The notes under the pieces: generated by a model
Seen by the model: only the letters and a program-made list of their open reading frames with translations
What the model was told of the DNA's origin: nothing
The model's database searches: none
NCBI RefSeq assembly: GCF_004193775.1
Contig: NC_041005.1
Coordinates: 8,372,501 to 8,436,500, forward strand
Reading direction: 5' to 3'
DNA length: 64,000 nt
Source: Glycine soja
Lineage: Eukaryota; Streptophyta; Magnoliopsida; Fabales; Fabaceae
Program-made: the position numbers and the translations under genes
In this document: piece after piece, positions 36,426-49,000 of the stretch
Position numbering within the stretch: position 1 is the stretch's first letter
Layout: the number at the start of each line of letters is the position of its first letter

Positions 36426-39400
36426 TCAACATTCCCCATCACTTTTTACTACCTTGGCACTTAGGCTGAGTTCGTCTTGTACTGGCAAATTTACATGTTT
36501 ATCATTCGCGTTTTGATCATTTGAACTTTGATTAATAGAATCTATCTTCTTGTCATGATCTAAATTTTGACTCCCCTTGTCAATGTTGTTATTCTCAGTA
36601 GCCTTCTTAACACTTCCTTGCTCTTCACACACTACTACTGGATTTGCTTTATCTTTTGAAACTTCCTCACCACAACTAATTTTAACAAGAGGTGTGCTCG
36701 TCTCTTGACCTTTTTCAAATCTCCCCTTCTCTAGGCTGCTATCAACCTGGCTTCCAGTGGTAACTTTAGGAGGCTCATTTTCTTGTACCTTCTCTTTTGG
36801 TGTGGTGCTGGGATCAGAAACTTTTAACTCTTTTGTGGGATTAACAACTTGCTTCAATGGAACTTTATCAGCCAAAGGGGTAACATGTTTGTTCTGTTGA
36901 GACAATATAAACAAAAACAGTGAGTGAATTTTCCATTTCAGCTGAAGCAGCTTTTCTTGAACTTGAGCACTATGCAAGAGATACATAGGTTATATTTGAA
37001 TGAACCTTTGGGTCAGAAGGCAAATTGGTAGAAATGGATGGCTTTATCAAAGAGCTAACAGCAGGCTTAGTATCCACGGCATGTTTTACTTGAGCACCTT
37101 TATCAGCCAAAGAGGTAGCATGTTTGTTCTGTTGACAAAATAAAAAAAATAGTTAGTGAATTTTCCATTTTAGGTGAAGCAGATTTTATCGAACTAGTGC
37201 GCAATGCAAGAGATACATAAGTTATATTTGAATGAACCTTTGGGTCAGAAGGCAAATTGGTATAAATGGATGGTTTTGTCAAAGAGCTAACTGCTGGCTT
37301 GGTATCTGTAGCATTTTTTACTTGAGCAACTTTAATTTGTGATATAGTATTTGAAAGGGGATCAACTCGTGTCCCCAAAGTTGCTGTGGCAGATTTTACC
37401 ACATGATCTGAAATTAGATTACCCTTCAAGACTGGTTTTTCATCTGCTAATTTGGATTTTGCATGCAAATCAGAGGATCCCAACAAAGCTTGTTGAGATG
37501 GCTGTTGAGGTGGTACTAAACTACTGGATACCTTCTCTGTAGTATTTCTAATCTGCGCTTGATTTTTAACTGATGTGGATGGCTTAACTGCAACCATTTA
37601 AATAGAAGTTATTCAAATGCCTTTCATATGATTGAAATAACATTACTAGAACAATGAACAATAAATAATGAATTTTCTAGAAGGTTCATGAGTTTTACAT
37701 ATAATTGAAGTAATAACCTTACTACAACAGGCAGCTATAAAACATTTTCTAAAAGATTCATGAGCATACCATCTTGCACTTTTGTCTCTCAATAATACAA
37801 TTCTCTAACTAGCAATCAAACAAACTGAATAATCAGACAATTCATTATCAATATCAAAATTTAAAAGTCATAAAATAAATTATAAATAAATAAACAAATA
37901 AAACCCATCACATAATATATGATAAATTAATAATCTTGAGCAAGAGAACACACATTATAATGGAAAAGTGATAGACACTTGGTATCTTATTAGAAAGAAT
38001 AAGGGAATTCTCCATAAAGCAATACCTAACTTACAAAACTTCGGGGTTCTGTACATCTCAATGCCCCAAGGCCTCAACTCTCACTATTAGAGTTTCTGAG
38101 AGTGAGAGAATTTAGAGAGACAAAAAGAAGGCTAATGTTTATTCATTGCTCAAAAATGAGAAAGAGTTACAGATTGAGCTTATATAGGCTCTTAGTACAG
38201 CTGTAACTAACTGTTAGCAGTTGTTAACATTTAGTATCTATACCAACCAACCTAACAGATTCACTAACTAACTGATTCCAGTTGAATAACTGATTATTTA
38301 CATATATACCCTAATTTCCCCCCTCAAACTCAAGGGGGAGGATTTCTACAAGTGAAATCCTCCACATTGAGTTCACCCCTAAGAAACTCAAAGCGATTAG
38401 GAGAAAGCGGCTTGGTCAGTACATCTGCCCATTGATCCAGAGCAGGAATGTGATACACAGTTGCTTGGACAGCAATTGTTCACGAACAAAGAAAACATCA
38501 ATTTACATATGCTTAGTCTGAGAGTGGAAGAATGGATTATGTGCTATAGCAACAGCACTTTGATTATCATAGAGCAGAATTGGAGTAGGAAAAGGAACAT
38601 CCAACTCCTTCAACAGAGCTTGAACCCAGGTTAACAGATTCACTAACTAACTAATTCCATTTGAATAACTGATTATTTACATATATACCCTAATACTCAC
38701 AAATGACAAATTCTCTCTCTCTCAAATCTCGACCACCCCTCTTATTTATAAACAATCTGCCTCAATTCTTCTATCTAAGCCCAACAAACTAACAGATATC
38801 AACAATTAACTAACTCTCACTAATATTAACAGACCTAACAATACTCCCCCCACACCTCGGTTCACCTTGTCCTCAAGGTGAATAACTTATAGTGGCTGAA
38901 CAAGTCTCACTGAGGTTTCAGTTGCTAGCAACATAATGATCAAGCCAAATGCCACTACTACAGAACAAATCCTTCTGGGTCAACCCACTACTGTAGTCCC
39001 ATAATGATTAAGCTGAGCTTGGTCTGCACACCTGGGAGAAACCGAATCTAGTGGGTCCAGTAGTCGTGATGGGGTGACAATCTTGCTTGGACAGCAAACA
39101 TTTTGTGTTCCTCCTTCATTCCACCCACAGAATTGGTTTCCTTCTCAATCCTCATTTCCATTTTATTACCTGGATGAAGCTGAGTTTCCTTCTCCATCTC
39201 ACAACTCAAAAGGGTGGTCATCAATGGTGTCCCTCGTATTGCCCTCTGTTTTCCCTTCATTCTCTCTCTGTTATTGGCCAATCAGTTTCCTCCTCCTCCA
39301 TATTCAAATCAGTGCTTTTCTTATTCTCAGTCGCCTCTTTCTCTGCAGAGTCACATCTCTTCTCCCTCAATTGATCAATTTTTTTGTCCCTGCCATTATC

Positions 39401-42400
39401 AAAATGGTTGTTGTTCTCTGTTTCTTTTGTTTCCTCACTATTGCTTCTTTCTCCACCACCTGGATCATGGTTCTTGATCTCTAGATTTGTTGATGGTTGT
39501 GGTTCACAATGGTATGTTCTTTTCCTCCATGTTGCTCCATGCTTTCCGCCTCCCTATCAAACATAGGGTTTCCCTCAATTTTAACCTCCTCTTCGCAACC
39601 CCAAAAAGACCCATCTTTGTCATCTCAGCCACCATGATTCTTGATATCAAGAATTTCGTTTTTAGTTCTGTTTTCTGATTCTTTGTCCAGGATGTTGTTG
39701 GGTTTCTCCCAATTCTTGTGGCTTTCTTATATTTGTTTCTTGCCCTTGAGCAGCAGGGCAAAATGGCTATGTTCTCTTCAAACCTTCATCTCATTTTGTT
39801 ATGTTTTCTTCCATCCAAGATTCATCATCTTCGGTTACATTTCTTGTCTTCCCATGCCACTGGCTGGTCAAATATCCACTAGGCTGCACTCAGGTTGTGC
39901 CATCTCCATGTTAGCCACCAGTTGAGAGCATCACCTCTTAGAGCCTTCACTGCCTCTGATAGCTTCTCTTCCTCATATGCTCTAATGGCTTCAAAATATT
40001 GCCCAAACCAAAAATAGGCCTCTTTTCCATCAAATGTCGGAATCATTTTCAAAAACTCAGTACCCACAGCTCCAAGATCGAAATACCAGTTGATAGAAAC
40101 TTGGTATCTTATTAGAAAGAACAAGGGATTTCTCCCAAATATAATGCCTAACTGGCAGAACTTTGAGGGTCTATACGTCTTAATGCCCAAAGGCCCCACT
40201 ACTCTTACAAACAACAAGATAATCTCTCTTTCAACCTTATCCGTAGACAATCTGCCTTAATTCCTCTCTATCTCAGCCCAACAAACTAACATATATCAAC
40301 AACTAACTCTCACTAATATTAACAAGTAACAACTAACAGATATTAACAGACCTAACAAAAATTATTTGATAGTATTGAGAGATGGTAGAAGAAAAGTAGC
40401 ATTGATGGTATAGAGAAATTACTATGCTCGCCGCACCTTTTCTGGCAATTTTTTCAACTTTTCCAGTGACTTTTCCGACCTCTGCTGCCGGCTGTCAGTA
40501 GTTTTTTGGCAGCCACCATTCGCCGGCCATTTTTCCAGCGAGTATTGGGTCAGCCAATACCCAGAGCTGTGCCTTCCCCTGATCTTTTCATCTGCACTAG
40601 ATGCGTCCCCAAAGTGAACACAGCCGCTCCAGCATGTGTGTTCTTGACACACCAAACAGCCCCTATTCCCCGGCCATCCAGCTGCCGTCTTCGACGACAG
40701 GCTCGTCAGACCGAGGTGCACATAGCCCAGTCAAATTCGGGCAATTCCGAGATTGTTTCATGTTCCGGGCCTTATTTTATGCACTTTTTTTAAGTATTGT
40801 TCGGTTTGAGTCTTTGGGTCCTATCTCTCTCAACAATGACTTCCATTGGCCCTGTCTTTGCCTACTGCATTGGCCCCGTCATTGTCCTAGATGCTCCGGC
40901 CCTTGTCTTTGTCCCCAATGCACTGGCCACTGTCTTTGTCCAAGATGCACTAGTCCTGACTATGTCCAAGATGCACTAGTCCTGACTATGTCCCAAATGC
41001 ATTAGTTTGAAGTTTAAATAATTTGGATCTCCAAGATGCACTAGTCCTTACTAGCTTCCCAATGTGGTTTCAAGAGAACAGACCAAGACATTCTTTCTAG
41101 CAACTTTCTCCAACATCCCTAAGTTGCTTTTCAAACTATTTTTTTGGTGGAGCTCAATTTTTATGTTTTTATTTATTTGTTGGGAATAAATTATTTTCTT
41201 GTAACAAGCTAAAGCTTAGTAAGCTTTAGCTTGAAGGGGAGTGTTGAAAATCAAAATTATTATTCTGATTCTATTAATAATTGCAGTTTATAGGAACATA
41301 ATCTTTGATTTAGAGGAAACAAATATCCTCTATTTATGTGTAATTAATGTAATTAACCTATATAAACACACATCTGTTGTGTACTCATAACACACAGTTT
41401 CCAGTTCATTATCCCTTTGTTGATAGCTCATAGAACCCACAGACTCAGTTGATAGTTCAGGACTTACACTTTGTATGGAACCAATGATTTAGGAGAGAGA
41501 ATTGAGTTGGGAAGAGAACACAATTCAAGAAAATGTTCTCATTTGGAACAGTGAAAAGATGAAGAGAATCAAGAGAAACAAAGAAAATGCTGTGGGAACT
41601 GCAAAGAAATAGATCTCCATATATCGAAGAAAAAGGTAAGAGGGGAGAATTTTGATGTAATGACCAAAATACCCTCATTTTGATTTTATTTTAAAATAAA
41701 GGTAAAAATGTTATTTAATAAAAGTATTTTTTTTTCTTCTTTCTTTTCTATCCAACCATGTAAGCAGAGAATAAGAACTCAACCATTTTTCTTTCTTAAA
41801 CTCTTAATGCAAACAACCTAAAAATATCTACCCATTCTCTACTTAGCTTTTCTTTTCTCTCCAATTTCTTTCCTCCCTACTTCTCACATCCAAACAAGGG
41901 TGACGAAAATCCGTGGAAAAAAGGGACAAAATCAATGGACAAGTGTGGCAAATCCTGGAATTTGACTAACTAAATTAGCGTACCCCATTGCCCAGAGGCT
42001 CTTCGCTATGCGAAGGTATGGGGGAGGGATATTGTACGCAGCCTTACCCTTGCATATGCAAAGAGGCTGTTTCCGGATTCGAACCCATGACCAACAAGTC
42101 ACCAAGGCACAACTTTACCGCTGCACCAGGGCTCGCCCTCAAAGATAAATCAAAATAAAATAGAAAAAGTTCCAAAGAAAATTACCATCAGTCATTCCAG
42201 GAGCAGTTAACTTTTTGAATGGCATATCAAGGGCTAAAGATAAAGAGTGTCGAGTTGCCAGCTGTTCAGCAGTAGTATACTGTGTGCTGGTTATGGTTCC
42301 TGTATTTGTACAACCATCTTTCTTTCGTAAAATGCTCCACCTCTGCAAGTATTTGTAGATAACCCATGAGAATATGTAAAATAAAAAGTAAATAACAATA

Positions 42401-45400
42401 AAGGTAAAATGGTACAGTAAACAGTTATTAAATTACACAAATATTCACAAAGCATCAGTACAAGAAAATATGTATTCACAAGGCTACATTGTAAGATGGT
42501 CCACCTCTGCAAATTTATCAAATGACGTTAATATTCACAGAGTAATCAGTACACAAAAATATGTATTCACAAGGATACAAAGATTCATTCATTGAACTGT
42601 CACACACGAGAAGTTCTTGAAAGTGTTGGACATAAAAATTTCATTGTTAGGATTTGAACCCGGGAAAACTGGGCGATAGCCAGTCATCTTACCTGACTAA
42701 ATGACAACAAATAAAAATATACCCAGTGCCATCAATCTTATATAGCAATCTAACATAACCACAGAAAGATGACACCATGTGTGTGCAATAATACACTTTT
42801 GTCTTTCCATTGAGAATTTTCCCTTCACCCTTTTAGAATCAAGGGAGGAAGGGATGACACACTTAACCCACAATGTACAGTTGTACACCAAAAATGGTCA
42901 GTTTTCAACAGGCCCAAACTCAACAGCTGCACAATCAAGCTAAAGTATCCTCTCCAATATTATAGTTAATGGGTATCGATCTGCTATGTTAGACCAAAAA
43001 TTGACTGCTTTAAAAGTGTCCATCTAAAAGAGAATGAACTTCCAAACAACTCATTACAAGGAATAAGCACAAGACTAAAACCTTAGGGATCAAACAATAA
43101 TTTTAACTTATCTGTTTTTGAGTTTCAGGGAAAATCAGGTTGGTGTCCAAATGTAATGGATGACATATGTATAATGAATCTTAGGGATATACAAGGTCTA
43201 GGACTAACTAACTGAGATGGATTATATGATCAGAAGGCCAGAATCATCACGCTTCATCCTTTAGAATTACCAAAGGGTGCTGTCTAGAGCTATGACCACC
43301 AAGCAAGCTAACACTAAAAACAAACTATAAAAAGTGAGATAATGGAAAATAAAGTTACTGGTTTTAAAATAAAGGAGAACGTGATTTTAAAGAATTTAAA
43401 CCCATGCTGTCTTTTCTTTCTTACACTTCTTACTCCCTCGATGGACATGACCATTTGAAAAATCTTCTAACTATTAATCAAAAGTTCAAAACAGATTATG
43501 ATAAACATATTGCCTTAAGTGGACTACCAACAAAATTTTCACATAAATACACTGAGGAAATATATAATACAAGTTGATAACACAATGTAATTTATAAATT
43601 TTTAGGATTTGAAAACCACCTGAGCCAACTGTGTAGCACTTCTCTTAATAGGAAAGTCGTCTCCTTTTGCCATGGTTGCCCAATTCCCTTCACCCCATCT
43701 TTGAACAGCAGCTCGTAGCTGCATGTCCTCTTCTTCTGACCATGCCTTTCTTTTTCTTTTGGAAGCCATGTTACCACCAACTATTCCCTTGGTTTCTATA
43801 CCATCTGTCAATGATATAGTTGGCAGTGTCTGTCTCTGAACGGTAACTGGAAAAATAATGCTTGTCCCTTGCATCAAATTAGAGGGTTGTGAATTTTCAA
43901 TAGGAGTTCTAGATGAATGGCAAACTGGAACATTTATAGTCAATGGAGCCTCTATTGTTGAGCTACTAGGGGCAGATTCACTCAGTGTACGAGAAGCAAT
44001 CATTACCTGATGAATAAACAGTTCCCAATAACAGGTTGGTCAAAATTGAATAATAAGAAATAACACAATAGAAAGTTTAAACATTGAAACTGTAAAGAGA
44101 ACTCAATTATTCCTAACTGCATGGGATCATCTACTTGGATCAATCAACATCAATGAGTTCTACCAAATACCAAATTTTCAATAAAATTTATAAAGGTGTT
44201 TTTTATTGGTTTCTTCTAATGCGTTCTTAGGTCTTCCCCAACTCAATTTAATAAAACAATCTTTAACTAGCTCTAGTTTTCTCAATGGAGACTCCACTAG
44301 TCTTCTCAGTGACCTAACCACCTTTAGCGAGTTTCTATCATCTGTTTATAGGTGCTACATCAACTTCCTCTCATATACGTTGCATTCCAAATACCATCTT
44401 TTCTTTCTGAATATTCATTCTCACTTTCACTACACTTATTTTTTTGCTCGTCAGAACTTAAGTGCCTAACATTCACAACCATACAGCATGACTAGCTTTA
44501 TAGTTGTCAAGTAAAGGCAAGCCAACTAGCAATCATATATTAATCTGACAGAATTCTTTGTAGACAACAAAGGTTGGTTCAGTTGGTAAAGAACAGACTT
44601 ATATCCCACAAGGGTGTGGGTTCGATTCTCACTGCTGATGTGAAGACTTCATTGGTGGATAATTTAAATACTTTTGGAAGCCCTCATTGAATCTTGAGGC
44701 CTGTCCTGACCATGGTGAGCCCTTGGACCCAACTCACCTAAACTTTTTATACCAAAAAAAAAATTCTTTTTGTTACTGCAATTATAAAGCTCCCCGCCAT
44801 CAGAAACAAATTAGTAAAATTTAAACTTTTGACTCTATAAAAGACATTTTTTATAGATAGACAAAAATTAGAAAACTCTGCCACAAATACTATTTAATTT
44901 GAATGAATTTAATCATATCCTCACCCAATGGCATAAGACTTTTGTTATTGCAGAGTCTAATCAAAAGATAATCATATAACTATCTAAGGCATGATATATT
45001 GAGATAGAATGTGTAATAATTAAGGCAAGCATATTTACCTTCACACATGCAGCAGCCTCTGATGCACATTCCACACTTACAGGGGGAAATGCTTCTAGCT
45101 CACACTCTAGGTCACTATCATCATCCTGGAAATGAGGCTCCAAATAAGTATGAAGATATACAATGTTAGTCCAAGAATCCAGTGAAAAAAAATGCAATAC
45201 AGTAGATTGTGCAAAACTAATCTGAGATAGCAATTTGTAAAGGTTGTTAAGACTAAAATGATATATAGAATACTGACAAATTCTTTATTTTCTGCAAGAA
45301 GTGAATCTTCATGTCATTGACAAACTCAACTATAATCGTTAAATATTTTACTGTTTATTCATTATCAGTAACAGATTAAACGTGTGTAAATTTTGACCCT

Positions 45401-46074
45401 AAAGGGAACAAACGCTAATATTTATGCATTGAAATTTCAGCCAGAACCTTAATTTTTATGTTTTTAAATATTGACTAAATGTGCTTGGACACGTGTCGCA
45501 AACATGTAAAACCATGACCATTTCCTAAATATTTATTGTGTAAGCCCTTTGTTTGTATAATCAAAGAGGAAAGACTGTTAAATCGTTTTCTTACAAGCTC
45601 TAAGCTATTTTCATGAATTATCTTAGAGAGCTTAATGAAATAAATCAAAAACATCCCCATCTTGGCACTGTTTCACCTAATAAAAAATTAGCATAACAAA
45701 GAGATTTCATAAGGTAAGTGTTACACAGACCAAAGGTTCATCCCCATCTTCGAAAATTTCAGGCAAAGAATGGCGATACGCCAAGTGCCGCCATAGCATT
45801 TGATATTCTCTGGCGTTAGAAATCTCAGTCGCGCTTTTCTTCACCAACTCGCACCAATCAATCTTGGGGTGAGGGTAATGCGCCACTTCCTGAAGTAAAG
45901 TGAACACCGTAGTTGCGTCGTACCTGCGCAAAATCCCAAATCTTTGAAGCCCCAACACAAATTTATATATAAAATAATAACAATAATAATAAAACAAAAA
46001 AAAAAATACCTCTGCATGAGCGTAACAGCATCTTCTTCGGTGAAAGAAACTTTCTTGTTCTTCTTCTCTGGCAT
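36426..46074 (-). CDS. Single-MYB/SANT (TRF-like, homeodomain-like) nuclear protein
   Basis: Eight exons on the minus strand encode 609 aa: 46074-46010, 45923-45731, 45125-45039, 44006-43620, 42342-42186, 37587-37238, 37128-37006 and 36893-36426. All borders are GT-AG and phases fit. The conserved N-terminal module (residues 1-115) includes FTEEDAVTLMQRYDATTVF, WCELVKKSATEISNAREYQM, LWRHLAYRHSL and DDDSDLECELEAFP. A single MYB repeat (about 202-254) follows a KRKRK nuclear signal: KAWSEEEDMQL..WGEGNWA..QLAQRW, split between exons 4 and 5. The C-terminal 300 residues are low-complexity (K, S, P, N, E). Arabidopsis has close relatives annotated as homeodomain-like proteins; DNA binding is expected, telomere binding is not shown, and the VDKDLK telobox motif is absent. 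Intron 5 is 4.6 kb and full of retroelements. Exon 7 duplicates the end of exon 6. Confidence 0.9.
36894..37330 (-). repeat. Tandem duplication spanning exon and intron of the MYB gene
   Basis: A unit of about 230 bp occurs twice. Each copy has KPAVSSL.KPSI.TNLPSDPK coding sequence, the same donor AAG|GTTCATTCAAATATAAC, an intron with ATGTATCTCTTGCAT, the same acceptor CAACAG and a following exon start AACAAACATG. Copy one covers the end of exon 6 and intron 6; copy two covers exon 7 and intron 7. The reading frame is kept. Confidence 0.9.
37970..38640 (-). mobile_element. Copia-type fragment: RNase H end plus LTR
   Basis: On the minus strand, about 38620-38350 reads through the end of Copia RNase H in more than one frame (LLYDNQSAVAIAHNPFFHSQ with TKHM, then a stop, then the ADVLTKPLSPNRFEF phrase in a shifted frame). 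A G-rich tract follows near 38340, then an LTR-like block down to about 37970 with a TATATAAG-like box near 38190 (minus) and the end CAAGTGTCTATCAC. It lies inside intron 5 of the MYB gene, in the same orientation, and is degenerate. Confidence 0.75.
38640..40360 (-). mobile_element. Ty3/gypsy-type element with a gag fragment only
   Basis: Reading the minus strand, an LTR starts TGTTAGGTCTGTTAATA near 40359 and ends TTTCTATCAAC near 40086. It is followed by TGGTATTTCGATC in the primer-binding position and a gag-like frame (PTFDGKEAYFWFGQYFEAI, LRGDALNWWL; 40085-39880). A second LTR copy starts after the purine-rich GTGTGGGGGGAGTAT near 38850 and breaks off at about 38695, where it runs into the Copia-type LTR sequence. 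There is no pol. The middle (39.0-39.8 kb) is degenerate and probably old gag/linker sequence. Confidence 0.65.
40430..41468 (+). mobile_element. LTR-retroelement remnant in intron 5, plus orientation
   Basis: A polypurine stretch, GAAGGGGAG, at 41233-41241 precedes TGTTGAAAATC at 41243, which starts an LTR-like block with TATATAAACACAC near 41351 and a possible end CTTACA at 41468. The preceding part (40440-41040) is GC-richer than its surroundings and has long open frames but nothing I recognise. It is probably an eroded Copia-like internal region. The 5' LTR was not found. Confidence 0.5.
40938..40989 (+). repeat. 26-bp tandem repeat, two perfect copies
   Basis: The unit with CCAAGATGCACTAGTCCTGA occurs at 40938-40963 and 40964-40989. 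A diverged third copy is at about 41031-41056 and related phrases lie just upstream. Confidence 0.9.
41979..42140 (-). mobile_element. Au-like SINE
   Basis: On the minus strand it begins GAGGGCGAGCCCTGGTGCAG, has an A-box-like TGGTGCAGCGGTAAAG and the B box GGGTTCGAATCC (42065-42080 region). It continues with the family's CTTTGCATATGCAAGGGTAA and CCCCATACCTTCGC phrases and ends GGGGTACGC. This is the structure of the plant Au SINE family: a tRNA-derived head driven by internal RNA polymerase III promoter boxes. It sits in intron 5 of the MYB gene, in the same orientation, 46 bp from exon 5. Target duplication was not found. Confidence 0.85.
42643..42705 (-). mobile_element. tRNA-derived SINE-like head
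   Basis: The minus strand carries a canonical B box, GGGTTCAAATCC (42661-42650), and an A-box-like TTAGTCAGGTAAG about 40 bases before it. The intervening arm cannot fold as a standard tRNA, so it is a SINE head or a tRNA relic. It lies in intron 4 of the MYB gene. Confidence 0.5.
44560..44769 (+). mobile_element. tRNA-derived SINE in intron 3 of the MYB gene
   Basis: The head has an A-box-like TTGGTTCAGTTGG and the B box GGGTTCGATTCTC. The body continues through GAGGCCTGTCCTGACC and ends in an A-rich tail ACCAAAAAAAAAA. AATTCTTT occurs just before the head (44552-44559) and just after the tail (44762-44769), a plausible target duplication. It is antisense to the host gene. Confidence 0.75.
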
Positions 46075-49000
46075 TGGTGTGTCTTAGAAGAGAGAAGAAA
46101 ATTGACTTTGGCTGTTTGGTGCGCGGAAAAGATTAATCCCTAACAGAGACGAAGTGCAGAGAGGGATTTACCGTTGAAGAAAGTGTGTAGCCAGAAAAGG
46201 AGATTGAGACGGCGTCAACTGATTGATTACTTATAGAGATGACTGGAATCATCATGTGTAATGAAAAACAGAGAAGTTAAAAGGTAGAATAGAATAAAGA
46301 CAAAACAATAATACAAAATCGTTAGTCTTAATTATTGTCTTGTTTTTTTATTTATTTGTAGAAGAATAATAGCAAGTCCAATTAAAAATATTAATTTATT
46401 TTTGTTTTTATCACAATTTTTTTTATCTATTTTTACTATACTTATTTATTAATATAATATAAGTTAAAATTTCTACTTTGGAAATTTACTTTTATCGCTA
46501 TCGGTTCATGCTCGCTTTGCTCAAACTTGACTCCAAATCTGAATCTAGATTCGCAGTCCCTAACTTTTTATTTCTTTTTTTAGTGAATTTTGAGATTTGT
46601 GTGGTTGATGATTTGCTTGTTGGCAAGTTTTATAGGGTTTCTTTTATTTTAGATTTCGATATTTTTATTGCAAAGATTAAAGGTTGGAAATTGAGTGGCG
46701 TCAGTGGCAATTTTTTGCTATGTTAGAGGTAGGGCGACGAGTTGAGGCGCAACACATAAGAGTTTTGTCGGAGGTGGCACGATGGGTTTCACGGAGTGGA
46801 GTCAACGATTTTGCTTTTTATTGTTAGGTTCGTTTTGATGGTTAATGATAAGAAAAAAATTGATGATATAGGGGAATCAGGGCTACTGGTTTGTGACCAT
46901 TTGCATTCTTCATTAGGATATAATGTTAAAGTGTTAAAATAAAAAACCAATTATTAATTGGTCTATTGGTTTGATAATCTGAAAAAGGCAAATTCCATCA
47001 ATATATATTTCAAATATAATATGAAGTATTGATATATTGGAACAATCAAATACAAAAATACCGTTGATTAATATAATTTATTTGTGTAATAAATTACACA
47101 TTAATATATTAAATCAATTAAATTCAAAAATACTACTCGTTAAATGTATTATTGACTAATTTTAACCAATCAATTATTTCATTTTAATTTCAAATTTAAT
47201 TTATATCGTACAAATTTTTAGAAGTAAGAAAATAAGTTTCTAAAATAGAATTATTTATTTAAAAAACTGTTATATAATTTAGTTTTTTCAATTTTATAAT
47301 CATTTTGTTTTTATAAAAAGGAAAACTTTTATTATAACTTCATTACTTAATTTCTTCTCCTTCAGGAAATAAGATCTAAAGGTAGAAATTGATCAAGAAA
47401 TGAATGAGTTAGATTACAAAGAATGTATTGAGCCTTAAGTTTGATTTCATTTACTTGCATTAGAGATTCGCAGCCCATAATGATTTAGTAGGTGACTTTG
47501 TTACTTAAAAAAAGTAATATATTGGCATTGTGTACATGATAAGCTTTACAACATGAGATAGGATGTCTATAGTTTTGTCATTTGTGATAATTTTATTGTT
47601 GTCATATGTGTTATTTATCATATTTAAACTTTATTGATGTTCTTCAATTATAATTTTTTATATTTATAATAATATATAAAGAGAATATTTCTTATATTTG
47701 TTAAAATTTAGAATTGACGCACATTAGGATAACGTGACTAAAGTGGACTCAATAGCTTCACACGTCGACTTTGAGATATACCTTTATTAGAAAGATAGAA
47801 GGGAAATATGCAAAACAAAAGATTTCGATGTTCAAGTAAGTATATGAGTTACGAGAAAAAGAGAGTATGAAAACACGAGTATGCAAGCAAGTATGCATGC
47901 ATGTGTGTTCGGGATGTGTTGAGAGGTGTGCATGTGTGTTGGTATGTGTTGAGATTCATAGGAGTGGAGCGGAATTGCGGGTCCTTGTTTGTAGGAACTG
48001 TTATAACCTTTACAAACAATGATCGGCTTATAGATAATAGTTGGTAGCTTGTAGATAATGTTATAGATAACATGTAGATTAAAGATAATTGCTAACAGAT
48101 AAATGTATCGTATAGATAATGTGTAACTTTATAGAAAATTGAATACATAATATTCAAATAATAAGATATTAGAGATAATTTGTCACTTAAAGAGCTCGAC
48201 TGCTAAAGACTGAGTGTACTGCTTGGTTGATATGGAAGGTTGACACATGTCGAAGTGTCATGTAGAATGTCAAATATATTTTGTGGACCTTAAAAGTATA
48301 TCTCCTTTTGGTATCTACTTTTATTTAGTCGATTTTATTCCTAATTCTTAATATAACCTACTCATCCTTTCTTTCTCGTTCCATTTATTGTAACTTCCAT
48401 TTTCAAATATATTATCCATTGAAGTTTTATTCACTCCCCATGTTTCTTTTGTCGGTATTGTCCCATCTCTTCCATAGATAATAACTTTTGAGTGGTGGTG
48501 AGTGGTAGGTTACTGAATGAATAATGTACTTATTGTAGTGTGGAGTGAGGCTGCAATTGCAACGATGAAAAACCTGCAAAGGACAATGCATGACAAGTGA
48601 CTAGAGACGAGGACAACAGGTTGGTATCATATCTCCACTCCAAGACTTCCCCTTCGTTTGCAGGTAAGTAAAATGGTCAAGAATTTCTCTTGCTCTCACT
48701 TTATCTTCTATTTTTTCTTCTACTTTGACTGATTTTTTCGTCAACACCAAAGCATAGTTACTAAAGTTTTATCATCTTATTGTAAACATTTTTCTATCAA
48801 TAAAATTTATATTTATTTGCATAAGCATTCTCTTCTACATGTTTTTTTTCTGTGTAGATATATATTCTTTTACATTCTCTTTTGTTTTCTCTACTCGTGT
48901 ACCATCCATATTTAATGTTCAAAGGCACTGCTCTCTTTGAAATTAAATAATCGTCCTTATCTTTGAAATGCATTTTCATTTAAGAAAACCATCATTTACC

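Noticed and set aside
39074..39925. Several plus-strand frames of 60-136 codons
   Set aside because: They overlap one another in different frames and oppose the minus-strand gag-type element. The composition is the complement of acidic low-complexity gag-like sequence.
40601..41005. A 134-codon plus-strand frame with repeated CPRCSGPCLCPQC-like text
   Set aside because: The apparent cysteine motif comes from a 26-bp DNA tandem repeat and related phrases inside an LTR-element remnant, not from a conserved protein.
42643..42705. A functional tRNA gene
   Set aside because: The A and B boxes are present but the arms do not fold as a tRNA, and there is no proper acceptor stem. It is treated as a SINE-like head.
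47849..48073. A 74-codon minus-strand frame
   Set aside because: It spans a GTATGCATG-type simple repeat and TAGATAA-rich DNA, without conserved features.
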